Positions 19,644-27,552 of a stretch of 64,000 nt of DNA are shown one piece after another. The translations under genes and the position numbers were made by a program. The notes under the pieces were generated by a model that made no database searches, was not told where the DNA came from, and saw nothing but the letters and a program-made list of their open reading frames with translations. This DNA comes from Microbacterium fluvii (GTDB taxonomy: Bacteria > Actinomycetota > Actinomycetes > Actinomycetales > Microbacteriaceae), in NCBI RefSeq assembly GCF_025515205.1, contig NZ_JAOPFX010000004.1, positions 124,001 to 188,000 of the forward strand. The letters are read 5' to 3'. How positions within the stretch are numbered: the stretch's first letter is position 1; each line of letters begins with the position of its first letter.

Positions 19644-19937
19644 ATGACCGATACCGACCCGATGCAGACCCTGCTGCGGCTTCGCGGCACGATCGACAAC
19701 ATCGACGCCGCGCTGATCTTCATGCTCGCCGAGCGCTTCCGCGCCACCAAGCAGGTGGGCGTGCTCAAGGCCGAGCACGGCATGCCCGCCTCGGATCCGA
19801 ACCGCGAGGAGCAGCAGGTGCAGCGCCTGCGCCGGCTCGCCGCCGAGGCCGACCTCGACCCGGCCTTCGCCGAGAAGTGGTTCAACTTCGTGGTGGCCGA
19901 GGTCATCCGCCACCACGAAGAGGCCGCCGCGAGCTGA
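19644..19937 (+). CDS. Chorismate mutase (AroQ type)
   Basis: A 97-residue all-helical chorismate mutase, which turns chorismate into prephenate for Phe/Tyr synthesis. Helix 1 LLRLRGTIDNIDAALIFMLAERFRATKQVG has the catalytic Arg and the second Arg; DPNREEQQVQRLRRLA and KWFNFVVAEVIRHHE follow the AroQ pattern. GAGGAG precedes the ATG. No aro gene adjoins; in actinobacteria this small enzyme often works bound to DAHP synthase encoded elsewhere. Confidence 0.92.
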   Translation: MTDTDPMQTLLRLRGTIDNIDAALIFMLAERFRATKQVGVLKAEHGMPASDPNREEQQVQRLRRLAAEADLDPAFAEKWFNFVVAEVIRHHEEAAAS

Positions 19938-19943
19938 GCGCGC

Positions 19944-20651
19944 TCAGGGGGTCGCGCGGCGCAGCGTGAGGTACGACGAGAGTCCGAGCACGACGGCGAC
20001 CGCCAGCATCCACGCCCCGATCTGGCCTGACGACTGCTGCGCGAGCCACGCACCCACCGAGCCCCACCACTGCTGCCAGGTGATCAGCGCGACGGCGCCG
20101 ACGAGCAGCAGCGCGAGGGCCACGAGGGCGCTCGTGAGCGCGGCCACGCCGAAGCGCTTGTAGATCGTGGCGAACCAGAATCCGAGGATGAAGAAGAGCA
20201 CCGTCACGGCGAAGAAGAACAGCCAGCCGTGGTACCACGGGCCGTCGGTCACCCACGGCAGGGCGAACATGTACGAGCCCACGCCCCACCCGTTCGTCGC
20301 GAGCTCGGGGAGCTTCAGCAGCGTGTAGAGCGTCGCCAGCACGGCGCCCGCGGCGGCCGTGACGAGGGTCGTGCCGAGGAAGAACGTGCGCCGCGTCACG
20401 CTCATCGCCTGCGAGAACGGGAAGGTGAGCGTGAGCGCCTGCACGCCGATCGCGAGGAAGTACCACAGCGGTGCCTGCGAGGCTCCGTTGAAGCCCTCTC
20501 CGCGGGCCGGGTGTGCGCCGAGGCCGGCGCCGATGATCGCGTAGATGAGGTAGCTGATCACCCACGCGCTGCCGATGATGATCAGCGGCACCCAGATGTA
20601 GGTCTGCCGGTTCACCAGCTGCATGCGCACGACATTCAGGGTGCGGTTCAT
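19944..20651 (-). CDS. ABC transporter permease of a YtrA-type exporter
   Basis: A 235-residue integral membrane protein with about six helices and no cleavable signal, starting MNRTLNVVRMQLVNRQTY. It has no clear family signature, but its ATG overlaps the ATPase gene by 4 bases and the set GntR-ATPase-permease is the common ytr-like arrangement in Gram-positive bacteria. It probably forms the channel of an exporter dealing with membrane or cell-wall stress; the substrate is unknown. Its stop is 6 bases from the chorismate mutase stop. Confidence 0.8.
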   Translation of the reverse strand: MNRTLNVVRMQLVNRQTYIWVPLIIIGSAWVISYLIYAIIGAGLGAHPARGEGFNGASQAPLWYFLAIGVQALTLTFPFSQAMSVTRRTFFLGTTLVTAAAGAVLATLYTLLKLPELATNGWGVGSYMFALPWVTDGPWYHGWLFFFAVTVLFFILGFWFATIYKRFGVAALTSALVALALLLVGAVALITWQQWWGSVGAWLAQQSSGQIGAWMLAVAVVLGLSSYLTLRRATP

Positions 20652-21547
20652 CGGAGTGCTCCTTCGTCGACGGCTGCCGCCGCGTGCTGCGTCATGCGCA
20701 CGATCAGCTGCTGCAGCGACACGGGGGCGGCATCGAGCCCCGCCTGCGCGAGTGCGGCGCGGTCCGCGCCGTCGAGGGCTCCCAGCACCGTGATGCTTGC
20801 GACCCGGCCCAGGCTCTCGCGGTGGATCACCTCGCGGCCGGCGGTGAACGCATCCACGGCCGCCGCGTCGCCCACGATCGTCGCAGCGCGCTCGCGGATG
20901 GCGTCGGTGGCCTCGTCGATGAGGATGCGCCCCCGATCGATCACGATCACCCGCTCGAGCAGGTTCGCGACCTCGTCGATCAGGTGGCTCGAGAGCACGA
21001 TCGTGCGGGGGTGCTCCGCGTAGTCCTCGAGCAGACGGTCGTAGAAGATCTGGCGGGCGACGGCGTCGAGGCCGAGGTAGGGCTCGTCGAAGAACGTGAC
21101 CTCGGCGCGCGAGGCGAGCCCGATGACCACGCCGACGGCGCTGAGCTGGCCGCGCGAGAGCTTCTTGATCGTCTTGTCGACCGGCAGCTGGAAGTCGGCG
21201 ATGAGGCGCTCGGCGAGCGGCTGGTCCCAGTTCTGGAAGAACAGCCGTGCGATGCGGAACGCGTGGCGCGGTGTGGCGTCGTCGGGGTACTTCTGGCTCT
21301 CGCGCACGAAGCACATGCGGCTGAGCACGCGCTCGTTCTCGTACGGGTCTTCGCCGAACACGCGCACCTCGCCGGTCGTCGCGAAGTTCTGCGCCGTGAG
21401 GATCGACATGACGGTGGTCTTGCCGGCGCCGTTGCGACCCAGCAGACCGTAGATCGCGTTCTTCTCGATCGAGAAGGAGACGTCGTCGAGAGCGGTGGTG
21501 TCGCGATAGCGCTTGGTGAGGCCGGAGACCTCGATCACGCCGCTCAT
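20648..21547 (-). CDS. ABC transporter ATP-binding protein of a YtrA-type exporter
   Basis: A 299-residue ATPase: Walker A GRNGAGKTT, signature LSRGQLSAVGVVIGLA (variant of LSGGQ), Walker B VTFFDEPYLGLD, switch His in SSHLIDE. The variant 'SRGQ' signature and the C-terminal 80 residues are typical of YtrB-like exporters. It lies in the operon gntR / ATPase / permease; the ATG overlaps the regulator's stop by 4 bases. Confidence 0.9.
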   Translation of the reverse strand: MSGVIEVSGLTKRYRDTTALDDVSFSIEKNAIYGLLGRNGAGKTTVMSILTAQNFATTGEVRVFGEDPYENERVLSRMCFVRESQKYPDDATPRHAFRIARLFFQNWDQPLAERLIADFQLPVDKTIKKLSRGQLSAVGVVIGLASRAEVTFFDEPYLGLDAVARQIFYDRLLEDYAEHPRTIVLSSHLIDEVANLLERVIVIDRGRILIDEATDAIRERAATIVGDAAAVDAFTAGREVIHRESLGRVASITVLGALDGADRAALAQAGLDAAPVSLQQLIVRMTQHAAAAVDEGALR

Positions 21548-21924
21548 CGGGTGATTCCTTCCTGGGTGGATGCTGCGCGCTCGCGCAGCTGACGGGTGAG
21601 GTCGTCGGCGTCGAGGCCGAGCTTGCGGGCCTCGACCAGCAGCGGGTCGAGGTAGCGGTCGGCGAAGGCTGCGCGGCGCTCGGCCAGCAGCACGTCGCGT
21701 GCACCGGGGGCGACGAACATGCCGATGCCGCGGCGCTTGTAGAGCACTCCCTTGTCGGTGAGCATGGCCACTCCCTTCGCGGCGGTGGCGGGGTTGATGC
21801 GGTAGAAGGCGGCGAGTTCGTTGGTCGACGGCGCCTGAGCCTCTTCGGCGAGACTGCCGTCGACGATCGAGTCCTCCACGCTCTCTGCGATCTGCAGGAA
21901 GAGCGCCCTGCCCTCTTCGATCAC
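21544..21924 (-). CDS. GntR family regulator, YtrA subfamily
   Basis: A 126-residue regulator with a winged helix (residues about 5-75, APSTNELAAFYRINPATAAKGVAMLTDKGVLYKRRGIGMFV) and the short dimer tail of YtrA-type proteins. I chose the GTG at 21924 (VIEEGRALFLQIAES) because it gives the normal family length and has GCGGAG just upstream; the frame stays open to 22089 but that part overlaps the promoter. It likely represses its own ABC exporter operon through the palindrome at 21942-21965. Confidence 0.88.
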   Translation of the reverse strand: MIEEGRALFLQIAESVEDSIVDGSLAEEAQAPSTNELAAFYRINPATAAKGVAMLTDKGVLYKRRGIGMFVAPGARDVLLAERRAAFADRYLDPLLVEARKLGLDADDLTRQLRERAASTQEGITR

Positions 21925-21941
21925 CTCGACTCCGCTCTGTT

Positions 21942-21992
21942 GGTTACCTAGTTGACTAACTAACCATAGAACGCGACGGACAGAGGTGTCAA
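21942..21992 (-). promoter_or_regulatory. gntR-ABC operon promoter and operator
   Basis: On the minus strand, -35 TTGACA (21992-21987), 18 bases, -10 TATGGT (21968-21963). A 24-bp imperfect palindrome at 21942-21965 (arms GGTTACCTAG and CTAACTAACC, 8 of 10 matching) starts at the -10 and covers the transcription start, as expected for autorepression. Confidence 0.78.
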
Positions 21993-22265
21993 CCGATGCA
22001 TGCATTTGCAACGATTCAGCTCGCTCGTTACCGTGGAAGAAGAAGACGCGAGTCTTCGACGACCAGTCCGCGGCCGCTGCGGAGCGCACTTCATCCCCCG
22101 TGCGCAGACCCGGCGGACGTATGGTCGGCGGTCTGTGGCGACAGACCAGATGTGTGTCGCCGGAGTGCTCCCGAACCCCGCACCGAGCGTGTGCCGGGGT
22201 GCCGCCGAGCGCCGATGATCGTCACCCGGGCGTAACCGGAGCGGCCCCTGCGCGGGGCCGACGAG

Positions 22266-23597
22266 GTGAAGCAAGTGACCATCCCCCACGCTCTCGAAGC
22301 GACCCATCTCTACAAGGTCTTCGGCCGCAGCCCGCGCGATGCGGTGCGGCGGCTGAAAGACGGCGCGACGCGTGCCGAGGTGGCCGACGCAGGCACGGCC
22401 GCCGTGATCGACGCGAGCTTCACGGTGAACCCCGGCGAGATCTTCGTCATCATGGGCCTGTCGGGCTCTGGCAAGTCGACCATCATCCGCATGCTCAACG
22501 GTCTGCTCGAGCCGACCAGCGGCGACGTGACGGTGCAGGGGCGCAGCATCCGCTCCGCCTCCGCCGCCCAGCTGCGCGAGATCCGCCGCGAGTCGATCTC
22601 GATGGTGTTCCAGCACTTCGCGCTGCTGCCGCACCGCACGGTGCTCGACAACGCCGCCTATGCGCTCGAGATCCAGGGCGTCGGGCGCACCGAACGACGC
22701 CGACGCGCGCTCGAGATCCTCGAGCGGGTGGGCCTGGGCGACCGCGCCGAGGCGATGCCCTCGGAGCTCTCCGGCGGCATGCAGCAGCGGGTGGGCCTTG
22801 CCCGCGCGCTGACGGCCGGCACCGGCATCCTGCTGATGGACGAGGCGTTCTCGGCGCTCGATCCGCTCATCCGCCGCGAGATGCAGGAGCAGCTGGTCGA
22901 ACTGCAGCGCGAACTCGGCCGCACCATCATCTTCATCACCCACGACCTCAACGAGGCGATGTTCCTCGGCGACCGCATCGCCGTCATGCGCGACGGGCGC
23001 ATCGTGCAGAACGGCACACCCGAAGAGATCCTCACCGACCCCGCCAACGACTACGTCGCGCAGTTCGTGCAGGACGTCGACCGGGCCAGGGTGCTCACCG
23101 CCGGCGCCGTCATGGAGCCCGCGCACGCGACGACCCCCGTGACCGCCGGCGTGCGCGGAGCCCTGCGCGCCATGCGCGAACTGCAGGTGGGTTCGGTGTT
23201 CGTCGTCGAGAACCGGCGCCTGCTGGGCGCCGTGACCGATCGCGCCGTGATCCGCGCCGTCAAGGCCGGGCAGACCGACCTGCGCGCGCTCGTCGACCGC
23301 GCCGTGGCGACCGTCGGGCCCGACGATCCGCTCACCGACGTCGTGGAGCGCTCGGTCGAATCCGCCGTGCCGGTCGCCGTCGTCGACGCAGGCGGCAGGC
23401 TCCTGGGCACGATCCCGCGCGTGACGCTGCTGGCGGCCCTGGGCAACGTGCCGGCCACCACGCGCGAGATCGACGTGATCGAACCGGCGCCCACCGTGCC
23501 GCAGGCAGCGATCATCGCGTCACTGGCAGAGCTCGCCGAACCCACCGAGGCCGCGCCCGTCGACGGCGCCCTCGCGGCGAAGGGCGGTGCCCGATGA
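22266..23597 (+). CDS. proV: Glycine betaine/proline ABC transporter ATP-binding protein with CBS domains
   Basis: A 443-residue OpuAA/ProV-type ATPase: Walker A GLSGSGKST, Q-loop VFQHFALLPHRTV, signature LSGGMQQR, Walker B ILLMDEAFSALDPL, switch THD. Two CBS repeats at about residues 280-400, which sense ionic strength in homologues, follow. The first codon is the GTG at 22266; a GTG at 22275 has a better spaced GAGG site (22263-22266) and may be the true start. It forms an osmoprotectant importer with the two following genes. Confidence 0.92.
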   Translation: MKQVTIPHALEATHLYKVFGRSPRDAVRRLKDGATRAEVADAGTAAVIDASFTVNPGEIFVIMGLSGSGKSTIIRMLNGLLEPTSGDVTVQGRSIRSASAAQLREIRRESISMVFQHFALLPHRTVLDNAAYALEIQGVGRTERRRRALEILERVGLGDRAEAMPSELSGGMQQRVGLARALTAGTGILLMDEAFSALDPLIRREMQEQLVELQRELGRTIIFITHDLNEAMFLGDRIAVMRDGRIVQNGTPEEILTDPANDYVAQFVQDVDRARVLTAGAVMEPAHATTPVTAGVRGALRAMRELQVGSVFVVENRRLLGAVTDRAVIRAVKAGQTDLRALVDRAVATVGPDDPLTDVVERSVESAVPVAVVDAGGRLLGTIPRVTLLAALGNVPATTREIDVIEPAPTVPQAAIIASLAELAEPTEAAPVDGALAAKGGAR

Positions 23598-24484
23598 ACG
23601 ATCTGTTCCGCCTACCCCTGGGCGAGGCCGCCGAGGCGGTCGTGCGCTTTCTCGTCGAGACGCTCGGCTGGTTCTTCGACGGGCTGCGCTCGCTCATCCT
23701 CGCCGTCTACGAGGGCCTCGAGTGGATGCTGGTGACCCCGCCGTTCTGGATCGTCATCGCCGTGTTCGCGGCGCTGGCGTTCTGGGCCCGCGGCGCGTGG
23801 CTGGCCGCCGGGACGGCGATCGGCCTCTTCGTGATCGTGGGCGTCGACCAGTGGGAGAACGCCATGGAGTCGCTCGCGCTGGTGCTGTTCGCCTCGGTGA
23901 TCGCGCTGGCGATCGGTGTGCCACTGGGCATCTGGGCCGCGCGCAGCAGCACGGTCTCCAAGATCGTGCGGCCGGTGCTCGACTTCCTGCAGACGATGCC
24001 CGCCTTCGTCTACCTCATCCCCGCGCTCATGCTCTTCCGCGTCGGGGTCGTGCCCGGCGTCGTCGCGACGATCGTGTTCGCCCTCGCTCCCGCAGTGCGG
24101 CTGACCGAGCTCGGCATCCGAGGGGTCGACCGCGAGGTCGTCGAGGCCGGCAACGCGTTCGGGGCGACACCCGGCCGCATCCTGCGCCAGATACAGCTGC
24201 CGCTCGCGCTGCCGTCGATCATGGCCGGCGTCAACCAGGTGATCATGCTGAGCCTGTCGATGGTCGTCATCGCCGGCATGGTCGGCGCGGGGGGTCTGGG
24301 CGGCGACGTCGTGCAGAGCCTCAGCAAGATCGACATCGCCCTGGGCGTCGAGGCGGGCCTGTCGGTCGTCATCATCGCGATGATCCTCGACCGCCTCACC
24401 GCCGCGCTCGCGAAGCGCGAGCCGCGCAGGGTGCGGGCGGCGGCGCAGGCGCCTGTCGAGCGCGAGGTCGCCGCGGCGGCGTAG
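23594..24484 (+). CDS. proW: Glycine betaine/proline ABC transporter permease
   Basis: A 296-residue permease of the ProW/OpuAB family. The ATG overlaps the ATPase stop. Seven membrane helices are predicted; LDFLQTMPAFVYLIPALMLFRVGVVPGVVATIVFALAP and the loop VEAGNAFGATPGRILRQIQLPLALPSI are family hallmarks. A hydrophobic N-terminal part (residues 35-75) is the regulatory/scaffold helix region. It is followed after 119 bases by the binding protein. Confidence 0.94.
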   Translation: MNDLFRLPLGEAAEAVVRFLVETLGWFFDGLRSLILAVYEGLEWMLVTPPFWIVIAVFAALAFWARGAWLAAGTAIGLFVIVGVDQWENAMESLALVLFASVIALAIGVPLGIWAARSSTVSKIVRPVLDFLQTMPAFVYLIPALMLFRVGVVPGVVATIVFALAPAVRLTELGIRGVDREVVEAGNAFGATPGRILRQIQLPLALPSIMAGVNQVIMLSLSMVVIAGMVGAGGLGGDVVQSLSKIDIALGVEAGLSVVIIAMILDRLTAALAKREPRRVRAAAQAPVEREVAAAA

Positions 24485-24603
24485 CGGCGGCATCCGCTCT
24501 TCTTTACGACTTGCGAGCCCATCACTCGCGAGGGGCGTGGAGCCTTCACGCCCGACCACAACGACCGGCCCGCGCACAGCACGCGGGCGGAGAGGAAGTC
24601 ACG

Positions 24604-25491
24604 ATGACCAAGAGGAAGACAACCATGGGCGCGCTCGCCCTCACCTCGGCGGCGGCGCTCGCGCTGACCGGCTGCGGCAGCGCCGCGGGCGACGGAGAGG
24701 CGGCGGGCGAACCCATCACGATCGCCGTGTTCAACGGCTGGGACGAGGGCATCGCCGCATCCGAACTGTGGAAGGCCGTGCTCGAAGACAAGGGCTACGC
24801 CGTCGAGCTCGAGTACGCCGACCCGGCCGCCGTCTACAACGGCATCGCGGCGGGCGACTACGACGTGACGCTCGACACGTGGCTGCCGCTGACGCACGCC
24901 GACTACATCGCCGAGTACGGCGACGACATGGTCGACCTCGGCGTCTGGAACGACGAGGCGCAGCTCACCTTCGCCGTGAACGAAGACGCGCCGATCGACT
25001 CGCTCGACGAGCTGGCGGCGAACGCCGATCTGTTCGACAGCACGATCATCGGCATCGAGTCGGGGTCGGGGCTCGCCACCGTCACCGACGAGGCCGTGAT
25101 CCCGGGGTACGGCCTGGAGGCCTTCGACCACCTCACCTCGTCGACTCCCGCCATGCTCACCGAGCTGAAGACCGCGACGGATGCCGGCGAGAACGTGCTC
25201 GTGACCCTCTGGCGCCCGCACTGGGCCTACGACGCGTTCCCGATCAAGGATCTCGAAGACCCGAAGGGGCTGCTCGGCGACGCCGAGGGCATCCACTCGT
25301 TCGCCTCGACCTCGTTCGAGCAGGAGCAGCCCGAGGTCTTCGCGTGGCTGAGCGCCTTCAAGATGGACAGCGAGACGCTGTATTCGCTCGAGAACGCGAT
25401 GTTCAACGAGTACGACGGCGACGACTACGGCCAGGTCGTGCAGGAGTGGATCGGGCAGAACCAGGAGTGGGTCGACGCGCTGACCTCCTGA
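24604..25491 (+). CDS. proX: Glycine betaine-binding lipoprotein (OpuAC/ProX-like)
   Basis: A 295-residue solute-binding lipoprotein. The signal peptide ends in LTGCGS. Mature motifs FNGWDEG, DVTLDTWLPLTHADYI, GIESGSG and LWRPHWAYDAF supply the tryptophans that cage the trimethylammonium group in this family. A GAGAGGAAG ribosome site precedes the ATG. Small inverted repeats in the 119-base gap after proW (for example GGGCGTG...CACGCCC near 24535) could shape the mRNA. Confidence 0.93.
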   Translation: MTKRKTTMGALALTSAAALALTGCGSAAGDGEAAGEPITIAVFNGWDEGIAASELWKAVLEDKGYAVELEYADPAAVYNGIAAGDYDVTLDTWLPLTHADYIAEYGDDMVDLGVWNDEAQLTFAVNEDAPIDSLDELAANADLFDSTIIGIESGSGLATVTDEAVIPGYGLEAFDHLTSSTPAMLTELKTATDAGENVLVTLWRPHWAYDAFPIKDLEDPKGLLGDAEGIHSFASTSFEQEQPEVFAWLSAFKMDSETLYSLENAMFNEYDGDDYGQVVQEWIGQNQEWVDALTS

Positions 25492-25510
25492 GGCGGGTCG
25501 GGCGCCGGCC

Positions 25511-25614
25511 GGATCAGGTGATCTCGCGCCGGCGGATTTTCCAGATCAGGTGATCCGGCTGAGGCAGGTCGATTTCTGCGGGATCGGCCTGTCTCGGCGA
25601 GATCTCCTGATCTC
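25511..25614. repeat. Palindromic intergenic repeat, family C copy 2 (inverted)
   Basis: The core at 25541-25614 is the reverse complement of the copy at 17014-17093: AGGCAGGTCGATT inside, GGCGAGATCTCCTGATCTC at the right end. A further arm-like piece GGATCAGGTGATCTCGC at 25511-25527 lies next to it. It separates the convergent proX gene and the gene at 25613, whose stop codon falls in the repeat. Confidence 0.82.
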
Positions 25615-26500
25615 AGGGGTGGGGCTTGGGGCGCGTGACGCGACCGGGTGGCGTGTCCGAGCCGCGCGCCGGCACCGGCCAGGTCGCCGAGGGCGGGGTC
25701 GCGGATGCCGGAGTCGGAGGAGCCGGAACCGATTGCGGCGCCGCCGTGCCCGGCCTCGTCGGGGCTGCGGGCAGCTCGAGGGCGACCTTCTCTTCGAGCA
25801 CCTCGAGCGCCTCGTCCGACAGCGAGATGAGGCCGTCGAGCTCCTGCCGCACGCGCCGGTAGGCGAGCTGCCGCTCGGCGGGGGTCGCGGCCTGGTCGAT
25901 CGCGACCGTCAGCAGCTGCTTGGCTGTGTCGAGGCGCTTGCGCTCGCCGTCGGTGAACGTCGAGTCGCGCACGCGCCGGGCGTCGCGCTCGGCGAGGTCG
26001 AACGCGACCTCGAAATCGGTGACGGCGCTGCGGTACTCGGCCAGCTGGTCCTTCGTGAGCTTGGCCTTCGCCGAGGCCGGCCGCAGGTTGTCGGCGACCT
26101 TCTTGGCCCGCAGGAACGCCGCCGTCAGCGGCTGGCGCCCGTCGCTCATCGCGGGGAAGGCGATGAGCTTGGCGACGTCGAGCTCATAGTCGAGCCAGCG
26201 AGCGGTCACCGCGTCGTGCGCGGCGAACAGCGACTCCAGCTGGGAGCCGGTCGCCACGCGACCGGTCGCTGCGGGGCCGGATGCCGTGGGCACCGCCCCC
26301 GTGACGGGCAGCGCCTTCGCGGCGGCCGTCGCCGCCCGCAGCTCCGCCTTCGCGTGCAGCACCTCGAGCCGCCGGGTGTGGCGGCGGCGGGCCGAGCGCT
26401 CCCACGACCTGCCGACGGCGCCGGCCACGCCGAACAGCGGGAACACGAGCCACCAGTAGCTCCCGAGGAACATCCAGAACTGATCCATCGCGCCCATCAT
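25613..26500 (-). CDS. Membrane-anchored hypothetical protein, tandem paralogue 1
   Basis: A 295-residue protein of unrecognised family. One membrane helix at about residues 8-30 (MDQFWMFLGSYWWLVFPLFG) is followed by a basic stretch, a charged helical region and a Pro/Ala-rich tail. The central segment HDAVTARWLDYELDVAKLIAFPAMSDGRQPLTAAF is almost repeated in the neighbouring protein, so the two arose by duplication. The first ATG is at 26500, with other in-frame ATGs 3 and 12 bases later. It may be the last gene of a purL-led transcript. The stop lies inside repeat C. Confidence 0.72.
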   Translation of the reverse strand: MMGAMDQFWMFLGSYWWLVFPLFGVAGAVGRSWERSARRRHTRRLEVLHAKAELRAATAAAKALPVTGAVPTASGPAATGRVATGSQLESLFAAHDAVTARWLDYELDVAKLIAFPAMSDGRQPLTAAFLRAKKVADNLRPASAKAKLTKDQLAEYRSAVTDFEVAFDLAERDARRVRDSTFTDGERKRLDTAKQLLTVAIDQAATPAERQLAYRRVRQELDGLISLSDEALEVLEEKVALELPAAPTRPGTAAPQSVPAPPTPASATPPSATWPVPARGSDTPPGRVTRPKPHP

Positions 26501-26515
26501 GTCAGGCAGGCCGTG

Positions 26516-27355
26516 TCACGGGCGCTCGGGCGGGCGCTTTCCCGCGGCCCGCTCGGTGGCCCGCGCGATCGCCTCGGCGGTGGCGGCGAGGGCCGTCTGG
26601 GCGACCGACTGCGCGAGGTCCGTCCAGTGCGGCGGTGCGGCGGCATCCGCCGGGGGAGTCGTGTCGGGCGGCACGGTGCCCGCTGCGCGCGCCGCGCGCC
26701 ACGCCGACTGCTCGGCGGCGTCGAACGCGCGGGCGACGCGATGCACGGCGTCGCGGTACGCCGCGTACTGCACGGGGGTCACGCGCGCCGTCGGCGACGG
26801 GCGCAGCGCGAGCGCCTGAGACTGCTCGGCGAGGTAGGCGGCCGTGAGCGGCTGGCGCCCGTCGCTCATCGTCGGAAAGGCGATGAGCCTGGCCGGGTCG
26901 GTCTCGTAGGCCATCCAGCGCGCCGTGATCGCGTCGTGCTCGGCGATCACGCGTCGCAGCGGCAGCGCCGACGGGTCCGCCCCGGGGACGGGAACGGCCG
27001 ACCGGGCGGCCCGCACATAGGCGCGGCGGGCGCGCACGTCGGTCGCGGTCGCCCTCGCCTCCTGCTGGCGGCGCTGCAGCTCGCGGCGGGCGGCAGCGAG
27101 TTCGGCGGACGAAGCGGGGCGGATGCGGTCGGCTTCGAGGCGGGCGAGATCTGCCTTGGCGAGGCTCGCCGACGAGCGGGCCTGCAGCGCCTCCGAGCGC
27201 GCGGCGCGCAGCTCGTGCCGGGCGGCGTCGTACTCGAGGCGACGGGCCGACTCTGCGCGCTGGTGGCGCACGCCGACCCAGCCGAGGGTTCCCGCGCCGA
27301 CGACCACCGGCGCGATCCACCACATCTCGGCCGCCCACACCCAGAGGGGATCCAC
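26516..27355 (-). CDS. Membrane-anchored hypothetical protein, tandem paralogue 2
   Basis: A 279-residue protein with a short helix at about residues 5-28 (MDPLWVWAAEMWWIAPVVVG), then a long Ala/Arg-rich coiled region (about residues 35-120) and the conserved block HDAITARWMAYETDPARLIAFPTMSDGRQPLTAAY. The same block is found in the gene at 25613. It has no catalytic motif that I recognise. It lies 15 bases upstream of its paralogue and 44 bases after the tiny membrane gene. Confidence 0.72.
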   Translation of the reverse strand: MDPLWVWAAEMWWIAPVVVGAGTLGWVGVRHQRAESARRLEYDAARHELRAARSEALQARSSASLAKADLARLEADRIRPASSAELAAARRELQRRQQEARATATDVRARRAYVRAARSAVPVPGADPSALPLRRVIAEHDAITARWMAYETDPARLIAFPTMSDGRQPLTAAYLAEQSQALALRPSPTARVTPVQYAAYRDAVHRVARAFDAAEQSAWRAARAAGTVPPDTTPPADAAAPPHWTDLAQSVAQTALAATAEAIARATERAAGKRPPERP

Positions 27356-27399
27356 CCCTCCAGGCTACCCACCGGTGCTGATCACCGGCAGTGAGTCGG

Positions 27400-27531
27400 T
27401 CAGCCGAACAGCAGCGCGAGCACCGTCGCGCCGCCGGCGACGAGGATGAGGCTCACGATCACGACCCAGGCGACGACCTTGACGCGCTTCTGCCGTGCCG
27501 CCGCGAAGTCTTCGTAGTCGTCGTCTGCCAT
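27400..27531 (-). CDS. Small single-helix membrane protein, 43 residues
   Basis: A short frame too small for ordinary gene lists: MADDDYEDFAAARQKRVKVV, then one hydrophobic helix of about 20 residues ending ALLFG. The pattern (acidic head, basic patch, single helix) looks like a real membrane micro-protein. It begins 21 bases after the purL stop on the same strand and precedes the two paralogous membrane proteins. Unknown function; codon use (GAC, GTC, CTC) is normal for the genome. Confidence 0.65.
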   Translation of the reverse strand: MADDDYEDFAAARQKRVKVVAWVVIVSLILVAGGATVLALLFG

Positions 27532-27552
27532 GCGCGTCAGTCTATCGGCGGC

